Part shown: in pieces, positions 42,451-51,170 of the stretch
Numbering within the stretch: position 1 is the first letter of the stretch
Layout of the letters: each line of letters starts with the position of its first letter
DNA from: Armatimonadota bacterium
GTDB taxonomy: Bacteria; Armatimonadota; Fimbriimonadia; Fimbriimonadales; Fimbriimonadaceae
Direction: 5' to 3'
DNA length: 64,000 bases
Assembly: GCA_016125185.1 (NCBI GenBank)
Contig: WGMG01000008.1
Span: forward strand, 1-64,000
Made by a program: the position numbers and the translations under genes
Notes under the pieces: generated by a model
What the model saw: only the letters and a program-made list of their open reading frames with translations
Database searches by the model: none
Told to the model about the DNA's origin: nothing

Positions 42451-44225
42451 TGGCATCCGAAAGCCGCTTCCGCTTCGACCCTCGCATCAAGCGAGAGCTG
42501 TTGGGGCAAAAGCGGTCGATTCTGATCGGGGTCGGCTGCTCAGCGCTGGCGGCGGGTCTGTACGGTTGGACGCTGGATTTTACGCAGCACGCGGTTGATT
42601 CTATCGATGCGCTCCACAAGTCGCACGCTGCCGCAGAGTTCGATCATCTCGCGAAGTACTGCGGAATATTGGTGGCGATCTTCTTGCTCCGGTATATCTT
42701 CGTCCGGTTCCAAACTTATTACTTGGCCCATGCCGTCGCCAAGTTGACGACCGACTTGCGCAGAAAGCTAATGTCCAAGCTTTTGCGGCTACCGGTGACG
42801 TACTTCAACGAGAAGCGGTCCGGGGCGGTGCAGAGCATTCTCACCAACGACGTGAACGTATTTCAGTCGGCGGTGCAGATTCTGCGCGACTCCGTGGAAG
42901 CGCCGATCAAGGCCACGGTCTCCCTGGCGTACATCGTTTACATGCAATGGGAGATGGCGGTCGTGACGTTTCTGATGATTCCGGTTTTGGGAGTCATCGT
43001 CAACCAAAACGCTAAGCGGATGCGCAAAGCCCAGGCCGAGGTTCAGGTCGATCTGGCTGATGTCGGGGCGGTCACGCAGGAGACGTTGCAGGGCGTTCGC
43101 GTCGTGAAGGCGTTTGGAGCCGAGGCCCAGATGGACAAGCAATACGCCGGGCTGACCCAGCGGAGCTTGGTCAGCCAACTGAAGACTGCGAAGTTGGTGG
43201 CGAAACTGAAGCCATTGGTCGAGTTGTTGGGCGCGGTCGGTTTGATTCTCGCTTTTCTGATTGGTGGTTGGTTGGCTTTGCATGGCGACCTTCGGGTTAG
43301 CAAGATGGTGGTGTTGGCGATCGCGCTCGACAACATCAACCAGGGCTTTCGCGGCATTTCGGGGCTGTCGAACACCTATTCGGCGGTGCAAGCTGCGGCG
43401 GACCGAATCTACGGCGAAATCTTGGAAGTTCCCGAGCCGCCCGAGCATTCGGGCAGTTTGCAGTTGAAGACGGTGAAGGGTGAAATCGAATTCCGCAACG
43501 TTTCGTTTGCGTATCCCGACGGCACTCCGGCGTTGCGTAACGTCAGCTTCACCATCGAGCCGGGAACGTCGCTCGCGCTGGTGGGGCCGAGCGGGGCGGG
43601 AAAGAGTACTATCGCCGATTTGCTGCTGCGATTTTATGAGCCAAGCAGCGGTGACATCTTTGTCGATGGCGTGAATCTGCGTGACCTCGACGTCGCATGG
43701 CTGAGGAACCAGGTCGGTGTGGTGCCGCAACAGACGTTTTTGTTTGCGGGGAGCATCGACGACAACCTGCGTCTCGGCGCGCCAGACGCGACGGAGGAGC
43801 AAATCGGAAAGGCGCTTCGGATGGCGCACGCCGAGAACTTTACGGCCGAGTTTCGCGAGCGAAACCTACCGGTGCTGGGCGAGCGCGGCGTCAAGCTCAG
43901 CGGCGGTCAGATGCAACGCGTGGCGATCGCGCGGGCTTTGATCCGGGAGCCTTCGATTCTGTTGCTGGACGAGGCGACGAGCGCTCTCGACGCCGCTTCG
44001 GAGCAGGCGGTCACCGAAGCCCTGCAAGAAGTGATGGAGACGCGCACCACGCTGTTCATCGCCCACCGTTTGACGACGGCAGCGCGGGCGACGAGGATTC
44101 TCCTGCTGAAGAAGGGCGAGGTGGTCGAGATTGGTTCGCACCGCGAATTGGTGGATCACGACGGCGAGTATGCGGCGTTGTTCCGACTGTTCAGCGCGGG
44201 CGTCTTGGAGGATTCGCTTGGCTGA
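42450..44225 (+). CDS. ABC transporter, fused permease and ATPase (MsbA/MDR type)
   Basis: 591 residues. Six-helix exporter domain (about 25-320; 'MSKLLRLPVTYFNEKRSGAVQSILTNDVNVFQSAVQIL' is the coupling region), then an ATPase domain from about 344 with Walker A 'GPSGAGKST' near 379, signature 'LSGGQMQR' near 483 and Walker B 'ILLLDEATSALD' near 500. It is a half-size exporter acting as a homodimer; candidates are lipid, lipid A-type or drug export. It is coupled to asnS upstream and to a second ATPase gene downstream. Confidence 0.94.
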   Translation: MASESRFRFDPRIKRELLGQKRSILIGVGCSALAAGLYGWTLDFTQHAVDSIDALHKSHAAAEFDHLAKYCGILVAIFLLRYIFVRFQTYYLAHAVAKLTTDLRRKLMSKLLRLPVTYFNEKRSGAVQSILTNDVNVFQSAVQILRDSVEAPIKATVSLAYIVYMQWEMAVVTFLMIPVLGVIVNQNAKRMRKAQAEVQVDLADVGAVTQETLQGVRVVKAFGAEAQMDKQYAGLTQRSLVSQLKTAKLVAKLKPLVELLGAVGLILAFLIGGWLALHGDLRVSKMVVLAIALDNINQGFRGISGLSNTYSAVQAAADRIYGEILEVPEPPEHSGSLQLKTVKGEIEFRNVSFAYPDGTPALRNVSFTIEPGTSLALVGPSGAGKSTIADLLLRFYEPSSGDIFVDGVNLRDLDVAWLRNQVGVVPQQTFLFAGSIDDNLRLGAPDATEEQIGKALRMAHAENFTAEFRERNLPVLGERGVKLSGGQMQRVAIARALIREPSILLLDEATSALDAASEQAVTEALQEVMETRTTLFIAHRLTTAARATRILLLKKGEVVEIGSHRELVDHDGEYAALFRLFSAGVLEDSLG

Positions 44226-44982
44226 TCCTGTGCTGGCCACGCAGGGATTGGAGGTCGGCATCGCCGGGCACCTCATCGCCCGATGTGACGATTTGGAGTT
44301 AGCGACCGGCGAGGTGTTGGTGCTGATCGGCAAGAACGGGGCGGGAAAATCGACCTACCTGCGCACGCTGGGTGGGCTTCTGAAGCCGATGAGCGGGCAG
44401 GTTTTGTTTGGCGGTCGTCCCCAAGCCGAAGTGAAACTGGAAAAGGAGGCGGCGTGGCTCTCCCAGGAGGAGCATTTGGAGTTTGCCTGGTCGGTGACAG
44501 AGTATGTGTCACTGGGGCGATTGGCGCACCATTCGGGCCTGTCGCTTTCGGCAGAAGACCGCCAAAAGGTCGCTGAGGCGCTGGCAATGGTGGATGCCGA
44601 GGATTTGGCGGATCGCACGGTTTTGGAATTGAGCGGAGGCGAACGGCAACGGGTGAGGGTCGCAAGGGCGCTGGCCCAAGACACGCCGCTGATTCTGATG
44701 GACGAGCCTACGACTCACCTGGATTTGGAACATCAACTCGCCTTTTTGGGGCTGTTGGAGAAGCTGAAGCGGGAGGGGAAATCGATCGTGGTTTCTCTGC
44801 ACGACGTGTTTCATGCCGGGCAGATTGGCAGTCGCTTTCTGCTCTTCCAGAATGGCGTGGCTTCGCACGCATCCAGCTTGACAAAAGAAAAGCTCGAAGC
44901 AACCTTGTCGGTCGGCTTCGAGCCTACGGAGTCAGGCTATCTGGTGCCTATTGTCCGTCGTACCACTGACTATGCGGGCTAG
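44218..44982 (+). CDS. ABC transporter ATP-binding protein (FecE/BtuD-like)
   Basis: 254 residues from TTG 44218, six bases after GGAGG and overlapping the previous stop. Walker A 'IGKNGAGKST' near 38, 'AWSVTEYVSLGRLAHHSG' in the helical domain, signature 'LSGGERQR' near 137 and Walker B 'LILMDEPTTHLD' near 160, with switch 'SLHDVFHAGQIG'. The sequence is closest in style to iron-siderophore and cobalamin importer ATPases, but no permease or binding protein is adjacent. It may pair with subunits elsewhere. Its end overlaps the convergent 44948 gene by 35 bp. Confidence 0.92.
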   Translation: MADPVLATQGLEVGIAGHLIARCDDLELATGEVLVLIGKNGAGKSTYLRTLGGLLKPMSGQVLFGGRPQAEVKLEKEAAWLSQEEHLEFAWSVTEYVSLGRLAHHSGLSLSAEDRQKVAEALAMVDAEDLADRTVLELSGGERQRVRVARALAQDTPLILMDEPTTHLDLEHQLAFLGLLEKLKREGKSIVVSLHDVFHAGQIGSRFLLFQNGVASHASSLTKEKLEATLSVGFEPTESGYLVPIVRRTTDYAG

Positions 44983-45334
44983 CCGGGTTGGGTACGGGCT
45001 TGTGCTGAGTTCTGTCCGGCATGACGACAGTTGGGACCTTCGAGAGAGCGTGCATTTCGTCGGTCGGCTTTTGGGAGTCTGCGGCTGATGCGCCCCCAGC
45101 TTGCTTCGCTCGGTTCTGCGCTTCCTCCACTTCTTTCGAGACGTCAACGTTGGAGGCTTGCTCCTCAGGTTTCTGGTGGGCCTTGGCTGCGTCCATGGCT
45201 TCCTGCTGCATGATCTGCTGCTGCTCCTCCATCGACTTGTTGTAGAAGCCCCATTTTTGGCTGTAGATGACAAGGCCGAGACCCGCGAACACAAGCACAC
45301 TCGCGAGCAGCACCGGTGGTTTCTTCTTCTTCAT
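44948..45334 (-). CDS. membrane-anchored hypothetical protein
   Basis: 128 residues. A basic start and single helix (about 8-24, 'VLLASVLVFAGLGLVIYS'), then a glutamine-, glutamate- and alanine-rich helical, partly coiled part ('EEQQQIMQQEAMDAAKAHQK') and a proline-rich end. AGAGG precedes the ATG. Its 3' end overlaps the ABC ATPase gene on the other strand. No family recognised. Confidence 0.7.
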   Translation of the reverse strand: MKKKKPPVLLASVLVFAGLGLVIYSQKWGFYNKSMEEQQQIMQQEAMDAAKAHQKPEEQASNVDVSKEVEEAQNRAKQAGGASAADSQKPTDEMHALSKVPTVVMPDRTQHKPVPNPASPHSQWYDGQ

Positions 45335-45411
45335 GGTGATGATTCCTCTATGTATAAGCTATTGTATTTGATATCAATGTGTGCAATTTCCAGACCAGGT
45401 GAGAAATCTCG

Positions 45412-46461
45412 GTGAAGGTTGCGATCGACGCCCGCCTAATTGCGGGGACCAGCACGGGCGATAGCACCTACTGGACTTGCTTTCTCGAAGCCTTCACCCA
45501 GCTCTACCCGGAAGTGGAACTGATATGTATTTCCAACCGATCAAAGCCCTTGGGCGTTCCTTGGCTGGAAAACATTTCGTGGTTGAATGTTCCGGCCAAG
45601 ACGGAACAATGGTGGAGCATGGTGACTCTGCCGCTAGCGGCTCGCAAGGTTGGGGCGAATCTCCTTCATGTACAGTACGCGCTGAGTCCATTGGCGAAGA
45701 ACGGCATCTCCACGGTTCACGACGTCTCATTCATGATCGAACCGGCGTGGTTTTCGGTCCAGGACCAGACACTCTTAAAGATGGGTGTCGAGCTTGCGTC
45801 GAGGAAAGCAAAGCGGATTGTAACGGTGAGCGAGACCTCGAAATCGGAGATTCTTCGATTCTTCCCTAAGGCGAAAGTGAAAACCAGAGTGGCCACTAAT
45901 GCATGCCCACCCTGGATTCAAAGGGCGTCGCCGGAGCAGGTATCGCGGGTCTTGGATTCGCATGGGATTACCGGTCCTTACGTGTTCACGGTGGGCACGA
46001 ACTGGGCGAGAAAGAATATGAAGCTGGCCGTGGATGCGACGCGCGAAGCCGGGTGCCAGTTGGTGGTGACGGGGAAGCAGGGCGGCGAGTTGGCGGCTAA
46101 CCATGTGCGCGCGACCGGATACGTGGATACCGACGTATTATCCGCCCTCTACACCGGTGCGGCGCTGTACCTTGCGCCCAGCTTGCACGAGGGGTTTGGG
46201 ATTCCGATTGTGGAAGCGATGCGGTGCGGAACGCCGGTGGTGTGTGGACCGGGCGGAGCAATGCCGGAGGTGGCGGGGACGGCCGGATTCGTAATGCCGG
46301 ACTACGATACGGCGACATGGGCGAAGGCAGTGAGAAAGTTGTTGAACGATCCAAGTAAACTCAGCGAACTCAGCATGAGAGGGACCGAGCGCGAGGCCGA
46401 ATTTACGTGGTCACGGTCGGCTCAGGCTCACTACGAGGTCTACCGCGAGGTGGTGAAGTAA
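45412..46461 (+). CDS. glycosyltransferase, GT4 family
   Basis: 349 residues. GT-B fold: N-terminal 'KVAIDARLIAGTSTGDSTYW' (the typical ARxxxGxGTY variant), 'ISTVHDVSFMIEPAWFS' near 100 and 'RKAKRIVTVSETSKSEILRFF' near 130; C-terminal 'YVFTVGTNWARKNMKLAVDA' near 190 and the GT4 donor-site motif 'APSLHEGFGIPIVEAMRCGTPVVCG' with the E-x7-E pair near 260. It transfers a sugar from a nucleotide donor, probably to a surface polysaccharide or glycolipid. Start GTG 45412. It is coupled to the next gene by TAATG. Confidence 0.93.
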   Translation: MKVAIDARLIAGTSTGDSTYWTCFLEAFTQLYPEVELICISNRSKPLGVPWLENISWLNVPAKTEQWWSMVTLPLAARKVGANLLHVQYALSPLAKNGISTVHDVSFMIEPAWFSVQDQTLLKMGVELASRKAKRIVTVSETSKSEILRFFPKAKVKTRVATNACPPWIQRASPEQVSRVLDSHGITGPYVFTVGTNWARKNMKLAVDATREAGCQLVVTGKQGGELAANHVRATGYVDTDVLSALYTGAALYLAPSLHEGFGIPIVEAMRCGTPVVCGPGGAMPEVAGTAGFVMPDYDTATWAKAVRKLLNDPSKLSELSMRGTEREAEFTWSRSAQAHYEVYREVVK

Positions 46462-46652
46462 TGGACGATCAGTTCTTGGAATTTCTGGCGAACCCCAACG
46501 ATCCGGAACGCCCGAAGCTGGTGCGGTCGTACGATTACTTGATCTGCACGAAGACCGGCGTAGGGTTTCCCATCATCGATGGAATACCGCAACTTCTGCC
46601 CGAAAACGAGATTCCGGCTGAGAAGATGAAAGAGTTGTTGCCGCATGAGTGA
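46461..46652 (+). CDS. Trm112/UPF0434-like small protein lacking the zinc cysteines
   Basis: 63 residues. The layout '[47 protein letters not shown]' follows the Trm112/YcaR pattern LLEILVCPxC...LxCxxCGxxYPIxDGIPxLL. Three of the four zinc-ligand cysteines are replaced, with only one Cys kept near residue 29. The DGIP motif is intact. Such proteins in other bacteria sit beside lipid A or sugar transferase genes, as here. Start ATG 46461 overlaps the glycosyltransferase stop; its end overlaps aroQ by 8 bases. Confidence 0.85.
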   Translation: MDDQFLEFLANPNDPERPKLVRSYDYLICTKTGVGFPIIDGIPQLLPENEIPAEKMKELLPHE

Positions 46653-47103
46653 ACAAAAAAACCATAAAGTCCTCATCCTCCACGGACCGAATCTCAACAT
46701 GACCGGCTTTCGCGAGCCGGACGTTTACGGGAAAAAGCCGCTCGATGAGATCGACGACGACATCAAGGCTGAAGCGGAGAACCTCGGGATCGAGGTTCGG
46801 ATTCTGCAGTCCAACTCGGAAGGCATCCTCATCGACACGATCCAGGAACATCGGCGCTGGGCGGATGGCATCGTCATCAACCCTGGCGGACTGACCCACT
46901 ATTCGATCGCCCTGCGCGACGCATTGGCGTCGGTGCGGTTGCCGATCATCGAAGTTCACCTCTCGAACGTTCACGCGCGAGAGGAATTCCGACGCCACAG
47001 CGTCATTTCTCCCGTCACCGTTGGCCAAATCGTTGGCTTCGGCGGTTTCGGCTATCTCATGGCCTTGCGCGCCCTGCTTAATTTGAAAACCGAAGTGGTC
47101 TAA
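46645..47103 (+). CDS. aroQ: 3-dehydroquinate dehydratase, type II
   Basis: 152 residues, normal length. Signature '[21 protein letters not shown]' with the catalytic Arg/Tyr region, '[23 protein letters not shown]' and catalytic His in '[23 protein letters not shown]'. It removes water from 3-dehydroquinate in the shikimate pathway. The overlap with the Trm112-like gene and 2-bp gap to the aminopeptidase gene show an operon. Confidence 0.97.
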   Translation: MSEQKNHKVLILHGPNLNMTGFREPDVYGKKPLDEIDDDIKAEAENLGIEVRILQSNSEGILIDTIQEHRRWADGIVINPGGLTHYSIALRDALASVRLPIIEVHLSNVHAREEFRRHSVISPVTVGQIVGFGGFGYLMALRALLNLKTEVV

Positions 47104-47105
47104 AC

Positions 47106-48194
47106 ATGAATACGCTCCTCCAAAAACCCCAAATCGATCGACTCCGCGACGCGATGGCGGAAGCCGAATTCGACGCCATCCTCGTCAGCAGTACCACCAA
47201 CCTGTTTTGGCTGACGGGCTTTACCGGGTCCTTCGGCTACGTGGTGCTGACCCCGACCGAGGCGCGATTCATCACCGACAGCCGATACACGGTGCAGGCT
47301 CAAGAGCAGGTGACCAACATGCCGGTTGTGAGCTTCTCGTCACCGAAGACCGGGATGGGCGTGCTCGCCGAAAACTTGGAGGAGATGGGCATTCAGAAGC
47401 TCGGATTCGAGTCTCCTTACGTGACTTACGCACAGTACCTGACCTACCAGGAGAAGATTTCGGGAGTCGAATGGGTTCCAGCGGGCGACCTCATCGAGAA
47501 CCTGCGCATGATCAAGTCTCCGGCCGAGGTGGAGAAGATCAAGGCGGCGTGCGCACTGACAGACAAGTGTTTCGACCACATCAAGCGACTGGTTCAGGTT
47601 GGAGTTTCCGAATTCGAAATTCAGCTTGAGCTTGAGTTCTTCTTCCGCCGAAATGGGGCGACCTGCGCGTTCGATCCGATCATCGTGAGCGGCGCGAACA
47701 GCGCTCGACCGCACGGTAAGGCGACGGAGAAGCCGTTGGCCGAAGGCGACCTGGTCACGTTCGACTTTGGCGCGAAGATCGCTGGATACTGCGCCGACAT
47801 GACGCGAACGGTGGTGGTCGGCAAGGCTAGCGACCGAACTCGGGACATCTACGGGACGGTGCTTCGGGCTCAACTCGCTTGCTTGGACATGATGAAGCCG
47901 GGCGTGGTGGCGGGAGACGTGGATGCGAAGGCTCGCGAAGTCTTTGGTGAGATGGGCTGGGCCGAGAACTTTGGCCACGGCTTGGGCCACGGCCTCGGGA
48001 TTTTGGTTCACGATACCGGTCGACTGGGCGTCGGAAGCAAGACGGTGCTGGAGCCGGGGCAGATTTGGACGGTCGAGCCGGGCATCTATTTCGAGGGCTT
48101 CGGCGGCTGTCGAATCGAGGACGACGTGCTCATCACTGAGACCGGCATCGAGATCTTCAACCACTCGACGAAAGACATGCTCGAACTGAGCTAG
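47106..48194 (+). CDS. Xaa-Pro aminopeptidase / M24B family peptidase
   Basis: 362 residues. Creatinase-type N-domain ('LLVSSTTNLFWLTGFTGSFGYVVLT' in essence) then a pita-bread fold from about 140 with metal ligands in 'TFDFGAKIAGYCADMTRTVV' (two Asp), 'GHGLGHGLGILVHD' (His), 'TVEPGIYF' (Glu) and 'CRIEDDVLIT' (Glu). It cleaves N-terminal residues before proline in the cytoplasm. An M24 gene directly after aroQ is a widespread order (often followed by efp, not the case here). Ends at a strong terminator. Confidence 0.95.
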   Translation: MNTLLQKPQIDRLRDAMAEAEFDAILVSSTTNLFWLTGFTGSFGYVVLTPTEARFITDSRYTVQAQEQVTNMPVVSFSSPKTGMGVLAENLEEMGIQKLGFESPYVTYAQYLTYQEKISGVEWVPAGDLIENLRMIKSPAEVEKIKAACALTDKCFDHIKRLVQVGVSEFEIQLELEFFFRRNGATCAFDPIIVSGANSARPHGKATEKPLAEGDLVTFDFGAKIAGYCADMTRTVVVGKASDRTRDIYGTVLRAQLACLDMMKPGVVAGDVDAKAREVFGEMGWAENFGHGLGHGLGILVHDTGRLGVGSKTVLEPGQIWTVEPGIYFEGFGGCRIEDDVLITETGIEIFNHSTKDMLELS

Positions 48195-48215
48195 TCGTTT
48201 TGGCGGTCGTAACGA

Positions 48216-48245
48216 CCGGGGCGTCCGAGGACGCCCCGGACCTTT
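48216..48245 (+). terminator. intrinsic terminator after the aroQ-peptidase operon
   Basis: CCGGGGCGTCC pairs perfectly with GGACGCCCCGG around GA, followed by ACCTTTT. It is 21 bp after the stop codon. Confidence 0.9.
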
Positions 48246-48262
48246 TACGATCATGGCTTTGC

Positions 48263-48307
48263 CCCAGCCCTTTGGGCTGGGCTCAGTTGAAACGGGCCTT
48301 CAGCCCT
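48263..48307. repeat. hairpin plus interspersed 17-base element copy 2
   Basis: CCCAGCCC/GGGCTGGG (48263-48281) forms a hairpin that could end the minus-strand VWA operon. AACGGGCCTTCAGCCCT follows at 48291-48307, identical to 20845-20861. Confidence 0.7.
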
Positions 48308-48314
48308 TTGGCAA

Positions 48315-51170
48315 CTAATTGTCGTCTTCGTTGGAGCGGTTGCGCTTTTTGGCGAGTAGGGCACCGGCGGTGCTTCCGCTTCCGGTCTCCGCTTTAGGTG
48401 GTTCGGGCTTCTTCACCGGTTCGGGCGTAGGCTCGGATTTGGCGGTTGGGCGAAGGTCTTGGAAGATTTCGCCGTGAGACGACTGTGGGCGTTGGATCGT
48501 CGTTTTGGTCTGTTGCTGAACCTGCTTCTTGGCTCGCTTGAGGCCAGCTATCGGGAGGTCTTCGACCGCCTTTTTGGCCTTTGCCTTCTTGCGTCCGGTG
48601 GCGAGGAGTTCGCGAAGCGGCACCACGACGCGCCGGGTGGCGATGTCGAACGGCAGGACTAGGATCGCGAGAAGGAGGAGCGTGGGCCAGAGCTCCGAGA
48701 GCGATTTGCCTTGGAGTTCGACAGGGCGGAAGATTTCGGATGGGTCCTTGACGGCGCGGCCCTTCGTCTCGGCGGAAGCCTCGGCGAGGAGCGGCGTATT
48801 CGGCTTGAGGATGCGATATTCGGCGGGGTAGGAGACCGACGCACCGGCGGTTTGGACGCGGTGCCCGCCTTTGCCATCGTCCTCGACCACTGTGATGACA
48901 TAGCTTCCCACGCCGTTGGTATCGAACTCGGATTCGTAGACGCCGGGGCCGGTTTGGTTCAGGATCAGCTCTTTGCTGGAGCCGTCGGGGGAGCCGATGC
49001 GAATCGGCGTTTCAGGGGCGTTGAGCGGATTGCCGTTGGGGTCGCGACCGGTGACCACGACCTTGGCTTTGCCTGCATCCTGCTTCACTTCGATCTGATA
49101 ATTGTTGCGGGTGGCTTGGCGGCCGATGGAGCGGACAAGTTGGGACCAAAAGGTTCCGAAGCCGTCCCAAGGAACCCAGCGGCTGGCCCATTTGGACTTA
49201 GCATCGCTCGTGAAAGCGAAGGTCGAGGCGAGGCCGTTTCGCCCGGTCATCAGGAGCGGATCGTCCTTTTTGGTCTTCATCAGGACCTTGGAAAGCGGCT
49301 TCGATTCGGTTAAGCAATAGGCGAGGAGAGGAGGCGAACCGGCGTCAAAGACGCCCTGGATAGCTTCGTCCATCTGGGTGATCTTGGGAACGAACGCGCC
49401 TTCCTCGATGGCGCTTCGGCTCATGACGGCGGTGTCCTGAGTGAAGATGGCGGGAAGCTGAGAGGCCTTGAGGGCGAGGTAGAAGCGACCTCCACCGATG
49501 GCGGCGAGTTTTTTGAGGGCGGGAACGTCTTCACCGTCGCCAATGGCGACGACCGACGTGGTGATCTTCAGCGCTCGCATCGTGATGGCGGTGTCGTAAA
49601 CCGTGTCCCAGTCGGTAGAGTCCGCGCCGTCGGCGAGGAGGACGAAGTGGCGGGTTTTGGACGGCTCCTTTGAGAGCACTTCGAACGCCTTGTTGATGCT
49701 GGGGCGGATATAGATGCCGCCGCCGTTGACAGCGAGCTTGCGCGCGCCATCGATCGCGGCTTCTTTGTTCTCGGCCGACTGCATCGGCACGACCATGTCG
49801 ATTCCGTCGCTACTACCGGCCACGCCCACGCGGTCCATCGGACCGAGCATTTTGATGGTTTCTTCCGCCGCGCGGGAGGCGAGTCGAACTTTGGGCTGGC
49901 CGTCCTCGATCGCGCCCATACTGCCGGAACAGTCCGCGATGATCAGCACGGATGCGGCGGCCAGGGACTTCTTTTGGCGGATGTTGAGGTCAACGGGCAG
50001 GGCATCGGTGACGTTGGTTCCGTACCAGCCGCCGGGCAGGAAGGAGTTCTCGCCACCGACCATGGCGAGGCCGATGCCGCTGTCCTTACTGGCGGTCACG
50101 ATGGCGTTTCGGATGCTGTCGGGGACGTTGGCGGCGTTGATGTCGTTGAGGATGATTGAGTCGTAGGCTTGGTATTGCTCGGGCCGGGTGGGTAGGTTGC
50201 TGGGGCCGACGAGATCGACGGCGATGCTTTGGTGCTGGAGTGCGGTTGCGAGGGCCTGGTCGGTGGTATTGTCCTGAGCGATGAGAATCTTGGGGCGGCC
50301 TCGGACGTTGATGAAGCCTGCTCCAAGGTTATTGCGGGGGTCGGTGTCGTTGTTGGCTTCGAGCGTGGCCCGGTAGCGCTGGAGGCCGACGGACTTGATG
50401 GTCTGGGGGAAGATGATGGTGTTGCGGCCATCGTGGAGGTCCACGACCTTTTCGGCGACCACGACGCCTTCGCGGTCGAGGCGGACTTTGCCAGATTTGA
50501 TGCCGTGCGAGTCGATATCGACTTTAATGTCGAAGGGTTGGCCCTCGCGGCCGGAGTCGGGCATCTCGACCGACGAGATAAGGGCTTCGGTCGAACCATC
50601 GACTTGGCCGAGGGCGATGGTGTCGATGCTGATGTTGTCGAGGGCGGCGACTTGGGCCGCGCCTCGGAGGTCGCCTTGGGTCTCGTTTCCGTCGGAAAGG
50701 AGGACGATGCGCTTAGCTTTGCCCTCGGGGAAGACGGCAGAGGCGAGGCGAACCGCCCCGGCGAGGTCGGAAGTCGAGCCATCGACGCGGGATTCGATTT
50801 TTCGGACCGTGCGGCGACCACCAGGCGAGGATTCGATGGCGGCGGTCCCGCCGAAAACGACGATGGCAGCCTCGTCGCCATCGGGCATCTTGGACATCGC
50901 CTCATCGATGAACTCTTCCTGCTTGACGCGGTCCTTATCGCGGATCGAATCGCTCCGGTCGACGAGGAACACGGTGCACGTGCCCTTGTTGGGACGATAG
51001 ATTTCGGGGCCGGAGAGGGCGAGGATCAGCAGGGAGCAGATGAGGCCGCGCAGGATGAAGGCGCGGATTTTGCGCCGCTTGGCCATCCCCTGAACCTGGA
51101 AATACGACCAATAGAGGCCGACGAAAATCGGAATGAGGAGGAGCAGGTAGGCGGGATTGGTGAACCTCAT
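48315..51170 (-). CDS. large membrane protein with two VWA domains
   Basis: 951 residues. N-terminal helices (about 6-24 and 38-55), VWA 1 from about 66 with MIDAS D-x-S-x-S at 71-75 ('VDRSDSIRDKD'), an Ig-like part near 200-290, VWA 2 near 405-590 with 'IIADCSGSMGA', 'HFVLLADGADSTDWDTVYDTA', then a glutamine-amidotransferase-like/strand-rich part, a late helix near 800-815 ('LWPTLLLLAILVLPFDIA') and a charged, disordered tail ('TPEPVKKPEPPKAETGSGST'). It is the last gene of the MoxR/DUF58/VWA block and abuts the previous gene with no gap. It may be a substrate-binding or assembly factor chaperoned by MoxR. Confidence 0.9.
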   Translation of the reverse strand: MRFTNPAYLLLLIPIFVGLYWSYFQVQGMAKRRKIRAFILRGLICSLLILALSGPEIYRPNKGTCTVFLVDRSDSIRDKDRVKQEEFIDEAMSKMPDGDEAAIVVFGGTAAIESSPGGRRTVRKIESRVDGSTSDLAGAVRLASAVFPEGKAKRIVLLSDGNETQGDLRGAAQVAALDNISIDTIALGQVDGSTEALISSVEMPDSGREGQPFDIKVDIDSHGIKSGKVRLDREGVVVAEKVVDLHDGRNTIIFPQTIKSVGLQRYRATLEANNDTDPRNNLGAGFINVRGRPKILIAQDNTTDQALATALQHQSIAVDLVGPSNLPTRPEQYQAYDSIILNDINAANVPDSIRNAIVTASKDSGIGLAMVGGENSFLPGGWYGTNVTDALPVDLNIRQKKSLAAASVLIIADCSGSMGAIEDGQPKVRLASRAAEETIKMLGPMDRVGVAGSSDGIDMVVPMQSAENKEAAIDGARKLAVNGGGIYIRPSINKAFEVLSKEPSKTRHFVLLADGADSTDWDTVYDTAITMRALKITTSVVAIGDGEDVPALKKLAAIGGGRFYLALKASQLPAIFTQDTAVMSRSAIEEGAFVPKITQMDEAIQGVFDAGSPPLLAYCLTESKPLSKVLMKTKKDDPLLMTGRNGLASTFAFTSDAKSKWASRWVPWDGFGTFWSQLVRSIGRQATRNNYQIEVKQDAGKAKVVVTGRDPNGNPLNAPETPIRIGSPDGSSKELILNQTGPGVYESEFDTNGVGSYVITVVEDDGKGGHRVQTAGASVSYPAEYRILKPNTPLLAEASAETKGRAVKDPSEIFRPVELQGKSLSELWPTLLLLAILVLPFDIATRRVVVPLRELLATGRKKAKAKKAVEDLPIAGLKRAKKQVQQQTKTTIQRPQSSHGEIFQDLRPTAKSEPTPEPVKKPEPPKAETGSGSTAGALLAKKRNRSNEDDN

